Positions 16,375 to 25,446 of a stretch of DNA of 64,000 nucleotides are shown here, piece after piece. Under the pieces are notes generated by a model. It was not told the DNA's origin and ran no database searches. It saw nothing but the letters and a program-made list of their open reading frames with translations. The DNA lies in contig JAGXAB010000008.1 of NCBI GenBank assembly GCA_018971775.1, forward strand, positions 57,286-121,285, given 5' to 3'. A program made the translations under genes and the position numbers. This stretch comes from Cyanobacteria bacterium REEB67 (GTDB lineage: Bacteria; Cyanobacteriota; Vampirovibrionia; Obscuribacterales; Obscuribacteraceae). How positions within the stretch are numbered: position 1 is the first letter of the stretch; each line of letters begins with the position of its first letter.

Positions 16375-17454
16375 TTATTTCTTTTCGGCGACGGGCACCC
16401 GAGCGTCATCTTTTGTGATTAGCTCGAGGGCCGGGTCTGACAGGAAACGCACCGGCAAAATTGGGTCAAGCATGGTCGTACCGTAGCCAAGCAAACCGGT
16501 GCCGTAGTGATTTGTTTTGACGCCCATCAAGTGATAAAGCACGAGTGCCGATCCGATACAGGTCCAGCGATTCTCGGTGGTGCGACCCATGAATGTACCA
16601 AACCAGTCATAGCCGCTGGTTTTGATATGCGCTTTTAAATAGGCTTTCCAATCAGCCGGAAGCGGCAGGAAGTCGATGCGTTTATCAATGCGCGCGTTTT
16701 CCTCCGCTGCCCATTTTTCGTTTGCCGCTACCATTTCTTCGGCAATTGCTGCTGCCCTGGCTTTTTGCTCTTCATTCCAGGGATTTTTCAAATGCAGACC
16801 AATGTAGTGGGTTTTGTCGCCTTTGTCCGTGAGCTCATGAATCGGATGGATTTTGGTCCCTTTTTCCATATACGAGCTGAATAGCATTTTGCTGCCGTCC
16901 GGCATCTCAAGGACCATCTCTGCGTGGCCGACACTTTCATGGAGCTCGCGCGCGATGTTGCCGCTGGTGAGGAGCAAATCACCAGCCCGCAAGATCGAAG
17001 CTGGTGGATTGACCCAGGTGTTTACCGGAACAGGACCGTAGCCTTGTTTCTTGAAACGCTTCTGATTGCGCCGGTAGAGGATGTAGATATAGACCCAACA
17101 AGCGAGCTCTCCCACCGCGGCAACGTGAAAATATGGATGATAGGCGCGCGAAAAAAGTGCCACCACGCTCAGTGTCGCTCCCAAAAATACGGGCAGCTGT
17201 ACTTCCAGGCGGGACAGAATATCGAAATAAGTTTGTAGTAGATGGTCGACTTTTATACGAGTTAGAAGCAGCCAGGCTGCGCTCAAAACCACACAGCCGG
17301 TTGATAGCTTCCAGTCAAGATGGTGAGTGACAAAGCGCCAGGTAAGCAAAAGCACGGCGCAGTAAGAAATAGTATTGGTCGCCTTAATCAGGCCAAAGTA
17401 GGCTGGCGTTGTCTGGATTGTGACGCTGGAATTTGATGGATGGAAAGATGACAT
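16375..17454 (-). CDS. Membrane-anchored NlpC/P60-like (YiiX/YaeF-type) papain-fold protein
   Basis: A 359-residue protein. The N-terminal ~125 residues hold about four transmembrane helices. The C-terminal domain begins LRAGDLLLTSGNIARELHESVGHAEMVLE, giving a His (H177) early in the domain, and later has NRWTCIGSALVLYHLMG, with Cys (C299) following. His before Cys is the circularly permuted order of the YiiX/YaeF NlpC/P60 subgroup, which are amidase, acyltransferase or lipid-acting enzymes. The protein is predicted to sit in the cytoplasmic membrane; the substrate cannot be inferred. AGGA precedes ATG 17454. Family assignment rests on motif order, not on a search. Confidence 0.65.
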   Translation of the reverse strand: MSSFHPSNSSVTIQTTPAYFGLIKATNTISYCAVLLLTWRFVTHHLDWKLSTGCVVLSAAWLLLTRIKVDHLLQTYFDILSRLEVQLPVFLGATLSVVALFSRAYHPYFHVAAVGELACWVYIYILYRRNQKRFKKQGYGPVPVNTWVNPPASILRAGDLLLTSGNIARELHESVGHAEMVLEMPDGSKMLFSSYMEKGTKIHPIHELTDKGDKTHYIGLHLKNPWNEEQKARAAAIAEEMVAANEKWAAEENARIDKRIDFLPLPADWKAYLKAHIKTSGYDWFGTFMGRTTENRWTCIGSALVLYHLMGVKTNHYGTGLLGYGTTMLDPILPVRFLSDPALELITKDDARVPVAEKK

Positions 17455-17651
17455 TGCAAGTCCTGGGGATTTTGACCGCCGCTCGGGGCCTGTCGGTTAT
17501 CACAATATCGTAGTTTTGGGCCGCCTGGCAAGCGTCCATAGGTGCGCTGGCTCGTCTGGGCGCTATACTAAATGCACCCCCGGGAATGTCTCTTAGTAGC
17601 CTTCCTTCCATCTTGCCCTGCAAAAGTCTGCGCTTCGGAGAATTTGAATAA

Positions 17652-19010
17652 ATGGCTATAAGTCTGGAAGAATTTGCCGCCACCCTGGCCGAATTGCTAA
17701 GCGAGCGACTTTCTGCTGATGGCGATAGTTGGGAAATAGAATATGACCGCCGGGCGATGCAGCTGAAATTGATGAATGCAGAGGGACGTCTGGTGGCCAG
17801 TCGTCTACTTGCCCCCTATTATCATGATTACGTTAAGGCGGATGCGGAAGCAGCGGCCGCTAAGATGCAATCATTGATAGCTTCTCTTTGCAAAGCGACC
17901 GCTCTGCCCAATAAGTACAATTGGGTAGTGCCCTTGCTTGATGCTCGCTTGACCAGTCTCTGGGATGTCTATAAGCTCAATCGCCGCATGTCTAAGTTGG
18001 CCGTCGGCGAACGGTTGCGCGAGCCGGATTCGGTACCTTTTTTGGCTGTCTCCGAGCACCTTGCTATCATCGCCTTTGTCAATGCGCCGGGGCGTACGTA
18101 CATGGTGACCAATCGGGCGATCAAAAACTGGGGCGTAACTGCCAAACAAATTTTTGACGATGCTATTTCCAATCTTCGTGATATTACTGATGGTGCCAAG
18201 CTTAAACCAAAAAGCGATAAAACCGGCACGCTTCATTACTATCAATCGGCCTGGCCGGCCGGCGATCACGCCGCCCGCATCGTTCTCGATGATTTGCTGC
18301 TCGGGCCGGTTGCCGGAGAGCCAGTGTTTCTGCCGGTCGGCGCCAAGAGTCTGATTATTGCCGGCAGCGAATCTCCAGTCGGCCTCGGGCGACTGACAAG
18401 TGCACTTGCCGATACGGACGCTCTGCTACCGCCTATTCCGCTAGTCCACAGCGGTGATATGTATACGCCCTGGGTGCCACCGCTCGATTCGCCGCTTCAT
18501 GAATTGACCAGGACATATGAGCTGAAATATCTTGGTACTATATATGGTGAGCAGCGGCCGATTTTGTTTGAGACTGTGTCCGACGATATCGAAGAAACTT
18601 TCGTCGCTGCTTTCGACCTGCATCAGGATAAAAATGGCCGCTGGTGCACTTCGGCAATGGTGACCGAAGGCGTGCCCGTGACGCTGGTGCCGCGTGTCGA
18701 GTGGGTCACATTTATGCGTGTCAATGTCGCGTCGCAGAGCGGTCAGGTCATGGCCAGCAATAGCTGGGACGCTGTCGCCAAGGTACTTGGCAATAAGATC
18801 GAAAAAACCGATCTTTATCCTGTGCGCTATCGCTTTGTGGGTTTTCCCACTGATGCGGAGCTGAAAGCGATCGGTGTGCACGACCAGAATAGCGCCGTTC
18901 ACCCTGCTTCTCTGGTGAAAAAGGTCGGCACGGCCAAAACCGGAGCGCCGGCTAAGAAAGCGCCTGCTGCTAAAAAAGCAGCGACTACCGGCAAGAAAAG
19001 CAAAAACTAG
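17652..19010 (+). CDS. DUF1444 (YtpQ-like) family protein with a Lys/Ala-rich tail
   Basis: A 452-residue, soluble-looking protein. Segments such as VPLLDARLTSLWDVY, VPFLAVSEHLAIIAFVN, GRTYMVTNRAIKNWGVT and KQIFDDAISNL resemble the DUF1444/YtpQ family, whose function is unknown. The last 30 residues (GAPAKKAPAAKKAATTGKKSK) form a basic Ala/Lys/Pro tail like histone H1 or other DNA-binding tails. That tail suggests contact with nucleic acid or another polyanion, which is inference only. The gene stands alone, divergent from the YiiX-like gene and convergent with the gene at 19027. Confidence 0.6.
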   Translation: MAISLEEFAATLAELLSERLSADGDSWEIEYDRRAMQLKLMNAEGRLVASRLLAPYYHDYVKADAEAAAAKMQSLIASLCKATALPNKYNWVVPLLDARLTSLWDVYKLNRRMSKLAVGERLREPDSVPFLAVSEHLAIIAFVNAPGRTYMVTNRAIKNWGVTAKQIFDDAISNLRDITDGAKLKPKSDKTGTLHYYQSAWPAGDHAARIVLDDLLLGPVAGEPVFLPVGAKSLIIAGSESPVGLGRLTSALADTDALLPPIPLVHSGDMYTPWVPPLDSPLHELTRTYELKYLGTIYGEQRPILFETVSDDIEETFVAAFDLHQDKNGRWCTSAMVTEGVPVTLVPRVEWVTFMRVNVASQSGQVMASNSWDAVAKVLGNKIEKTDLYPVRYRFVGFPTDAELKAIGVHDQNSAVHPASLVKKVGTAKTGAPAKKAPAAKKAATTGKKSKN

Positions 19011-19026
19011 ATTGCTCTAATTTGCT

Positions 19027-20001
19027 CTAAGGATTTTGCTTCGGGCCTGAAAAGAACAGGGCGAGCTGGTCGCAACTAAGTGGCGTCAGGTGTTTATAAG
19101 TATCGAGGCTAGGGAGCTCATCATTTGTCCAGCGCGAAAGCGGCATGGCAAGCGACTCCAGATGGCTGATGTGACTGAGATCGACATGGCAGATCAGGGT
19201 TGGTTTGACCTTGATATCTCCTAGTCGGTGAACAATGCTCGAGCTTAGTTGATTGAATGTCTGTCGCTGTGAAGAAAAGATATAGGTACAGTTCTGCCAG
19301 AGGCCACTTGCGGCGCCACTTCGCAGTCTTTCCAGCAAAAGCAAATCTGCTTGCATGCGATATCGCGATCTTTTTGCGGTCTCGGGATCGTCGTCCGATC
19401 TGGCTTGCTCTATGTTTGCCAGCAGAGCCTCTTCGTCCAGTTCGAAGCGTGCTTGCGGAATGGGCGCCGCTAGTGTGAGAATCCCAAATGGTTGTCCCTT
19501 CAACTCCGCCGTCAGGCGCTCGAGCGGCGGCGCTTCACTGCTGGTGCCTGACGCCACGGGCAGACCTGTAACGGTGCCCACGCTTCTGCTGAGGGTGTGC
19601 ATGCGCTCGTCAATTTCAGCCCGGTCGAGGGGGGCGCTTTCGGGAATTCTTTCGCTCGCCGAGGCTGTAACGCCGACAGCTGTGAGTAAATCGCGGCCGC
19701 TGCTCAATACTAGATGGGCGATGTTTGCACCGGCTTTGTGCAAGTCCGGCAAAGCGGCGGAGAGGTCGCAATCGGCTGCACCTGGCATATTGATCCGCTT
19801 GAAAATCAAATCCGGTATAGGCCAGGTCGGTATCAGCTTGGCTGGCGCATGCGATTCTCTTTTATAGGCTACGCGTCTGTAGTAATCGTCATCATCGCCC
19901 GAACCACCGGTGCCGATCGCTGTCGGTTTGGGCGGCTTGCCGCTGCCCCCGGCTTGCGGTTGCGTTTGCGGTTTCAAATCATCTTTTGGATCAGCAGTCA
20001 T
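19027..20001 (-). CDS. Hypothetical protein, no recognised family
   Basis: A 324-residue protein with GGGAGGA upstream of ATG 20001. The first ~40 residues are a Pro/Gly/Asp-rich disordered segment. The rest alternates hydrophobic strands and helices, including ANIAHLVLSSGRDLLTAVGVT and QPFGILTLAAPIPQARFELD. The C terminus LTPLSCDQLALFFSGPK faintly resembles the N-terminal-domain ends seen before the ATPase core of HerA/VirB4-like proteins, but no Walker motif is present here. It may be a remnant or a partner protein; I cannot assign a function. Confidence 0.5.
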   Translation of the reverse strand: MTADPKDDLKPQTQPQAGGSGKPPKPTAIGTGGSGDDDDYYRRVAYKRESHAPAKLIPTWPIPDLIFKRINMPGAADCDLSAALPDLHKAGANIAHLVLSSGRDLLTAVGVTASASERIPESAPLDRAEIDERMHTLSRSVGTVTGLPVASGTSSEAPPLERLTAELKGQPFGILTLAAPIPQARFELDEEALLANIEQARSDDDPETAKRSRYRMQADLLLLERLRSGAASGLWQNCTYIFSSQRQTFNQLSSSIVHRLGDIKVKPTLICHVDLSHISHLESLAMPLSRWTNDELPSLDTYKHLTPLSCDQLALFFSGPKQNP

Positions 20002-20106
20002 ATAAGCTGTCCTCCCAGGGAATTATACGTAATCTTTGACTGAGGAAAGCTTGCCATGATAATAAGTGGAGGATAAGTCGCGTTATGTGGCGCCTGGTAA
20101 GGAAAA

Positions 20107-21213
20107 ATGACAGATACAAAGCTTACTAAACCAGTGCGAGAGGGCCTGCGCTTCGACGAAAAGGCGCTCGAGTCCTACTTGCAACAACATGCTTTGATTC
20201 CTGATTTCCAGTCGATTGAAAAGGTCGAACAGTTTACTTCCGGTCAATCAAATCCGACCTATTTGCTCAGGTGCCTTTGCCGGCAATCGGCTCTCAATGC
20301 CGATGGACAGCTGATGATAGTCCTGCGTAAAAAGCCGACAGGGCAACTATTGCAGTCCGCTCATCAGATCGAGCGTGAATATAAAGTCATGCAAGCCCTG
20401 GCCAGGAGCGCCGTCGCGGTGCCGGAGGTTTTGCATCTCTGTCTCGATGACACCATTATTGGTACTCCTTTTTATTTGATGCGTCATATCTCCGGCCGTA
20501 TCTTCAAAGATCCTGCTTTGCCCGGCCTCAATGTCGAGACGCGCAAAGCTATCTATGCGTCCGCCGCCGACATGCTGGCCCGCATTCACGATGTCGATTT
20601 AGACAGTGTCGGTCTTGAAGATTACGGACGCGCCGACGGTTTTGTCGCCAGGCAATTGAGTCGCTGGACTAAGCAATACCAGGCCAGTGTGGCCGACGCG
20701 ATTCCGGAAATGGAACGCTTGATCGAATGGCTTACAGTCAATATCCCCGCCGATGATGCGACCGCAAAGGTGACTTTGGTACACGGCGATTATCGTCTCG
20801 ATAATATGATCTTTCATGAGAGCAAAAATGAGATTCTTGCCGTTCTGGACTGGGAGTTATCGACCCTGGGCAATCCATTGAGCGATCTCGGCTACTTCTC
20901 TTTGATTTACTATTTGACGCCGGAAACACCGGCCATAGCTGGATTGAAGGGATTGGATCTGGGAGCGCTCGGTATTCCTTCGTCCGAACAATTCGCTCTC
21001 AGCTATCTTGCAAGCCGCTTGCCTTGCCATATTTCCGCGGATACTATGGGCAGCGCACAAAAATATTTTGTCGTTTTCGCCCTCTTTAGGTTGGCGGCAA
21101 TCGCTCAGGGAGTGGCTGCCAGAGCGCGTCAGGGAATTGCCAGCTCGGCAGAAGCCGAGCGGGTCGGACGTATGGCCAGACCGTGTGCACAGTTGGCCTT
21201 GAGTTTAATCTGA
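20107..21213 (+). CDS. Aminoglycoside-phosphotransferase-fold kinase, ACAD10/11 N-terminal-like
   Basis: A 368-residue kinase of the APH/choline-kinase fold. Visible motifs are the Gly-rich start FTSGQSNPTYLL, a Lys in the LRKKPTG segment, the catalytic HGDYRLDNMIFH and the metal-binding VLDWELSTLGNPLSDLGY. The latter two match closely the kinase domain of human ACAD10/11 and the bacterial LvaA-type hydroxyacyl-CoA kinases. Its gene abuts, tail to tail, an ACAD10/11-like acyl-CoA dehydrogenase, which supports a role in 4-hydroxy-acyl-CoA breakdown by phosphorylation then elimination. AAGGAAAA precedes ATG 20107. The substrate is inferred. Confidence 0.8.
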   Translation: MTDTKLTKPVREGLRFDEKALESYLQQHALIPDFQSIEKVEQFTSGQSNPTYLLRCLCRQSALNADGQLMIVLRKKPTGQLLQSAHQIEREYKVMQALARSAVAVPEVLHLCLDDTIIGTPFYLMRHISGRIFKDPALPGLNVETRKAIYASAADMLARIHDVDLDSVGLEDYGRADGFVARQLSRWTKQYQASVADAIPEMERLIEWLTVNIPADDATAKVTLVHGDYRLDNMIFHESKNEILAVLDWELSTLGNPLSDLGYFSLIYYLTPETPAIAGLKGLDLGALGIPSSEQFALSYLASRLPCHISADTMGSAQKYFVVFALFRLAAIAQGVAARARQGIASSAEAERVGRMARPCAQLALSLI

Positions 21214-22446
21214 TTACAAGGCTGCTTTTCTCCGCCCTATTTCCATTTTGGCAATCGCTTCCATGTGCACTTCGTCTGGACCATCCGCCAGTCGCAGAGC
21301 TCTCTGGAAGGCAAAGGCCTGGGCCAGGAAATAATCCTGGGACAATCCGCCGCCGCCATGCACCTGAATGGCCCGGTCGATCACTTTCAAGGCGACGTTG
21401 GGAGCGACAACCTTGATCATGGCGATTTCCAGGCGGGCATCTTTATTGCCTTCGACGTCCATCATATGCGCCGCTTTCAAGGTCAAGAGTCGCGCCTGTT
21501 CGATCTCGAGGCGAGACTCGGCGATGTAATGGCGAATCACGCCTTTGTCGAGGAGTTTGCCACCAAAGGCGGTGCGACTTTCGGCTCTGGCAATCATCAT
21601 TTCGAGGGCCCGTTCGGCGGCTCCGATCGAGCGCATGCAATGATGGATGCGGCCCGGCCCGAGCCTGCCCTGGGCGATTTCGAAGCCGCGGCCTTCACCG
21701 AGGATGAGATTGGCGGCCGGTACTCGTACATTGACGAAATCTACTTCGGCGTGTCCATGCGGTGCATCGTCATAACCAAACACTGTTAGCGGACGGATCA
21801 CCTTCACGCCCGGCGTGTCCATCGGCACCAGAACCATCGATTGCTGTTCGTGAGCCGGCGCTGCTGGATTGGTTTTACCCATGACGATGGCAAGCTTGCA
21901 GCGGGGATCTAAAGCGCCGCTAGTCCACCACTTACGGCCATTGATAATGTATTCAGAAGATCCGTCCGCCCCCTTCGAAGGCAGTATGGAAGCGGCGATA
22001 TTGCGGGCATCGCTGGAGGCTACATCGGGCTCGGTCATGGCGAAGCAGGAGCGGATTTCACCGGCCATGAGCGGTTTGAGCCAGCGATCCTTTTGCTCCT
22101 TGGTGCCGTAGCGATTGAGCACTTCCATATTGCCGGTGTCCGGCGCGGAACAATTGAAGACTTCCGGAGCGATGAGCGAGCGGCCCATCATTTCGCACAG
22201 CGGTGCGTACTCGAGATTGGTCAGGCCAGGGCCGGTGATGCTGTTAGTCAAAAAAAGATTCCAGAGACCCTGCTCGTGGGCGCGCCTCTTCAGCTTCTCT
22301 AAAAGCGGCGGAATGGCAAATCTGTCCTTTGCTGTCTGCAGCTCCCGGGCCAATATCGGCTCGTTCGGGTAGATCTGCTCCTGCATAAAGATGCGCAGAA
22401 GGGCCAGTTTGTCTTTGACTCTTTGAGTTTGTTCGAAAAACACCAT
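21214..22446 (-). CDS. Acyl-CoA dehydrogenase, ACAD10/11-like
   Basis: A flavoprotein of about 410 residues. It has the acyl-CoA dehydrogenase signatures [14 protein letters not shown] (FAD/substrate-binding loop), [53 protein letters not shown], and the C-terminal [33 protein letters not shown] (in two pieces). These motifs are those of the ACAD10/11 subgroup. ATG 22446 with AGGTG upstream is preferred over the upstream in-frame start at 22500. Its stop codon directly abuts the stop of the convergent kinase gene; the pair probably handles hydroxylated or branched fatty acids. No electron-transfer flavoprotein gene is nearby. Confidence 0.88.
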   Translation of the reverse strand: MVFFEQTQRVKDKLALLRIFMQEQIYPNEPILARELQTAKDRFAIPPLLEKLKRRAHEQGLWNLFLTNSITGPGLTNLEYAPLCEMMGRSLIAPEVFNCSAPDTGNMEVLNRYGTKEQKDRWLKPLMAGEIRSCFAMTEPDVASSDARNIAASILPSKGADGSSEYIINGRKWWTSGALDPRCKLAIVMGKTNPAAPAHEQQSMVLVPMDTPGVKVIRPLTVFGYDDAPHGHAEVDFVNVRVPAANLILGEGRGFEIAQGRLGPGRIHHCMRSIGAAERALEMMIARAESRTAFGGKLLDKGVIRHYIAESRLEIEQARLLTLKAAHMMDVEGNKDARLEIAMIKVVAPNVALKVIDRAIQVHGGGGLSQDYFLAQAFAFQRALRLADGPDEVHMEAIAKMEIGRRKAAL

Positions 22447-22601
22447 TGCACCTGCTTGTTGCGATTTGTCCTTTATAACAATAAGTCGAAGCAGAGGCAA
22501 ATTAGGCGGGCGAAGCTTAAATCTGCGGGCAGGTCAGGACATTGAAACGAAAAAGGCCACCAGGTGCTTGGCGGCCTTTCTCGGAGGGCAGCAAGTTTCG
22601 C

Positions 22602-23318
22602 TTATTTTGCAAAACGTTCGGCGGAGAGAACCGAATTTCCAACTTTCAATGTCTTGGCGAGTTCATCGGCGACAAACTGCGAGCTGTCGATACCGCTGCC
22701 GCCGATTCCGCTGATGCCATATACCTGAGGCAATTCAGCGTGGCGAGCGATGATTGGCATGCCGTCTTTGCTTTCTTCCAGAAGACCGTCGTGGGCTTTG
22801 ACCATACCTCTGGCGTAACGCGCAAGCGTTTTTTCGCCGTAGGTTTCACCAAGCTCGACGAAAGAAGGATCTCCGGCGCGTGTGATCATGCCGCCGGCAA
22901 ACTGGCTCGTGCCCTCGCCGATCGCACCGGCGTCGACAAGCATTGTGTGGATGCCGTTTGCTGCTAGCCTGTCGGCGATCGAAAGTCCGGCCATACCGCC
23001 GCCGATGACGAGAGTGTCTATTTTTTTTGTTTCTTGCAGCTGGGGAAAGGAACCGAGTGGTTTTGCGTAGGGCGTGTGGCTGGTTGCTTCGAACATTCTC
23101 GCTTTGCCGATCTCAGCATCGATTGAATGATGAATTTCAATCGTGCCGTTATTGGGGCCCACGTGGACCATTGCTTTTATCTCAGATGGTAGTGAAGCAA
23201 CGACTCGCTTTTCGGCGACAGTCAGCAAGTTGACTCCTTCAGCGGCTAGCTTCGGAGCGACTGATTCTCCGACTTCCAGGGCGATGCGTCCTGCCACTGC
23301 GGCTTCTTCGATAGGCAT
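22602..23318 (-). CDS. Short FAD-dependent (DAO-type) oxidoreductase, likely truncated
   Basis: A 238-residue protein. Residues 1-95 have no recognised family. From about residue 99, IDTLVIGGGMAGLSIADRLAANG is a classic FAD-binding GxGxxG fold, followed by IGEGTSQFAGGMITRAG, typical of the glycine-oxidase/DAO superfamily. The protein ends about 140 residues into a domain that is normally 350 or more, so the substrate-binding half is missing. The stop is clean and a gap follows. It may be a decayed oxidoreductase or a repurposed FAD-binding module. AGGAAGAG precedes ATG 23318. Confidence 0.65.
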   Translation of the reverse strand: MPIEEAAVAGRIALEVGESVAPKLAAEGVNLLTVAEKRVVASLPSEIKAMVHVGPNNGTIEIHHSIDAEIGKARMFEATSHTPYAKPLGSFPQLQETKKIDTLVIGGGMAGLSIADRLAANGIHTMLVDAGAIGEGTSQFAGGMITRAGDPSFVELGETYGEKTLARYARGMVKAHDGLLEESKDGMPIIARHAELPQVYGISGIGGSGIDSSQFVADELAKTLKVGNSVLSAERFAK

Positions 23319-23591
23319 TGATACTCTTCCTCGTTTGCAAGAAAATGGCTGATTTCAGCGGGGATGCCGCCAATCTAAGCGAGCGACCTTGCTCGAGACC
23401 GGTCAGGAACGTCTTTCCTTCGCTCGCTTGAAAGATACGCATGTACTTCGCCTGATCCAGCAGAGATTCAGCGGCACTAAACCGACAATGGACTGAGGCG
23501 AGCTGAGAGCAGCCCAATCTTTCAAGTCAACCATCCTGGGCTTGCCCGGCAATGAGATCTTGAGCGAATGCCGTAGCTTTTTGGGGTTTGA

Positions 23592-24302
23592 TCACAGATC
23601 TTTCATTCGACCCGTTTTTACCAAATGCTTACGGCCTTCGCGTATGCTCAGCGGCGACAGTTTATCTTTGTTTTTCTGCAAATATTTCAAGACTCGCTCC
23701 GGCTCGCTTTTGCTGTATTCGCGCAGAGCCCAGCCAATCGCCTTGCGAATGAAAAACTCTTTTTCAGCACTCATTTTTTCGATGTAGGTAAAAAGGTGCT
23801 TGTGCGACGTTTCTTTTTTGTGATTGAGCTGAGCGAGGAGTGCGGCACGCCGTATCCAGAAATCATCGTCTTCAGAAAAAGCGTCGATTAATGGTCTTGT
23901 TTCAGTCGGATATTTGCGCAACACTGTAGCAATGGTGTCGATCGTGATTGAATCGACAAAATCCCACCACTGTCCTTCGCGGATAATTTGCTCGCAGAGA
24001 GGCACCGCCGATGGTGTCATAAATTGCGGAAATAACGCGGCGTAATTGATGGCGATATATTTTTCTTCGCGGTGCTTGCGTTTCCAGAGCGCTTTGATAG
24101 CGCCTGTATATTCCTCTTGAGTTGCCGGTTTGAAATTTGCTTTGAGCTCGCGCAAAATCGGAATCCGATCCGGTTTTTGCACGCCGTAAAAGGGCATGTC
24201 AGTTTTCATGTAAGCGGCCATCTCTACCGCTTTATCGGCGTTGGCCAGGGCAAGCAGCCTTTCTTCGACATGGGCGATTAGTGCTTTATTGCTTAGCGGC
24301 AT
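23592..24302 (-). CDS. alkD: DNA alkylation repair protein, AlkD-like HEAT-repeat glycosylase
   Basis: A 236-residue alpha-helical protein of the AlkD family, which excises bulky or cationic N3/N7 alkyl-purines using HEAT-like repeats. Family motifs include MPFYGVQKPDR, EEKYIAINYA, GQWWDFVDSITI (the catalytic-site Trp/Asp region), DDFWIRRAALLAQL and EFFIRKAIGWALREYSK. Length is normal. It lies four bases downstream of a cupin_5 gene in the same direction, so the two are co-transcribed. Another glycosylase-type gene (YcaQ family) is at 49940-51016. Confidence 0.92.
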   Translation of the reverse strand: MPLSNKALIAHVEERLLALANADKAVEMAAYMKTDMPFYGVQKPDRIPILRELKANFKPATQEEYTGAIKALWKRKHREEKYIAINYAALFPQFMTPSAVPLCEQIIREGQWWDFVDSITIDTIATVLRKYPTETRPLIDAFSEDDDFWIRRAALLAQLNHKKETSHKHLFTYIEKMSAEKEFFIRKAIGWALREYSKSEPERVLKYLQKNKDKLSPLSIREGRKHLVKTGRMKDL

Positions 24303-24306
24303 TGCC

Positions 24307-24804
24307 TCAGACTCGGCTCAGTTCTCTGATCAGAGTGGCGCGTTCGGGATAGAGAGCGCTAAGTATTTCACGCCGACCCTGCTCGTAGCCTTCGAAGCGA
24401 AAGGGTGGTGCCATAGTTGTGCCCATTAGAGCGTAGGAGCCATCCTGGCACAGTCGGCTGCCCTGCCAGACTCCAGCCGGTACGATCAGTTGAGGGATTT
24501 CGCCACCCTGTAAATAATTTCCGAGGCGGTGTATTTCGCTTTTGCCATCGGGGAAAAGCTGCAATATTTCGACTGCATCGCCTGCATAAAAATGATAAAT
24601 CTCGTCGGCGTCGAGGCGGTGCATCTCCGAAAATGTATCGGCGGTCAGCAGATAATAAATGGCTGTAGCTTGATCGGTGCGATACGTCTCACGGTAATAG
24701 CCGCCCTCCGGATGGGGCGCTAAGCCGAGGGCTTCGACGAGCTTGACTAGGTCTGATTGATCATCCACAGCCACAGGATAGCGCAGCGAGGGGGTACTGT
24801 CCAT
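24307..24804 (-). CDS. Cupin_5 (DUF985) family protein
   Basis: A 165-residue single-domain cupin. The order APHPEGGYYRETY, AIYYLLTADTFSEMHRLDADEIYHFYAGD, LQGGEIPQLIVPAGVWQGSRL and GTTMAPPFRFEGYEQGRRE is that of the DUF985/cupin_5 family. The metal-site candidates are H (in SEMHRL), E (DEIYHF) and a His following. Enzymatic activity is not established for most members. It is translationally close to alkD (four-base gap), suggesting an operon. Confidence 0.85.
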   Translation of the reverse strand: MDSTPSLRYPVAVDDQSDLVKLVEALGLAPHPEGGYYRETYRTDQATAIYYLLTADTFSEMHRLDADEIYHFYAGDAVEILQLFPDGKSEIHRLGNYLQGGEIPQLIVPAGVWQGSRLCQDGSYALMGTTMAPPFRFEGYEQGRREILSALYPERATLIRELSRV

Positions 24805-24893
24805 CTGTTTGGTAAAAGCAGGGAGCGGCCATTTTTCCGACGCACTTTGCTAAGATGCACTGACAAAAAAATCTGGCTTTGGGAGATTTTGCC

Positions 24894-25445
24894 ATGTGCA
24901 GCGAAAAAGAAAAAATGCTGGCCGGAGAATTGTACCGGGCAAGTGATCCTACCCTGGCCGAAGAATATCGGCGTGCCCAAAGGCTCTGTCAGCGCTTCAA
25001 TCAATGCGGCATCGATGATCGGGGCAAACGCTATAACCTTTTAAGTGAGCTCTTTGGAGCGCTTGGTGAAAACGCCACCGTCATGCCCACTTTTTCTTGC
25101 GACTATGGGACGAATATCACGGTCGGGCGCAATCTTTTTGTTAATTACAACGCCGTTTTTCTCGATTGCAATAAAATTACGATAGGTGACGACGTGCAGA
25201 TGGGGCCGGCTGTGCAGATCTATACGGCTACCCACCCGGTCGATGCGGCGCTGCGCCTGAGCGGCCTGGAGAGTGCGTTGCCGGTTACGATCGGCAACAA
25301 TGTCTGGATTGGCGGTGGGGCGATCATCTTGCCTGGTGTCACCATTGGTGATGGTGCCGTCGTCGGAGCCGGTAGTGTGGTGACGCGAAATGTGGCAGCC
25401 GGTGCCGTTGTCGTCGGCAATCCGGCCCGGGCGCGCCTAAACTAG
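24894..25445 (+). CDS. maa: Maltose/galactoside O-acetyltransferase family protein
   Basis: A 183-residue left-handed beta-helix acetyltransferase of the LacA/Maa/NodL group, which transfers acetyl from acetyl-CoA to a sugar hydroxyl. The N-terminal cap ([25 protein letters not shown]) is typical. Hexapeptide repeats run from about residue 60, with catalytic His in [11 protein letters not shown], and [30 protein letters not shown] at the end. ATG 24894 with GGGAG nine bases upstream is chosen over an in-frame TTG at 24879. The real acceptor is unknown. Confidence 0.85.
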   Translation: MCSEKEKMLAGELYRASDPTLAEEYRRAQRLCQRFNQCGIDDRGKRYNLLSELFGALGENATVMPTFSCDYGTNITVGRNLFVNYNAVFLDCNKITIGDDVQMGPAVQIYTATHPVDAALRLSGLESALPVTIGNNVWIGGGAIILPGVTIGDGAVVGAGSVVTRNVAAGAVVVGNPARARLN

Positions 25446-25446
25446 C

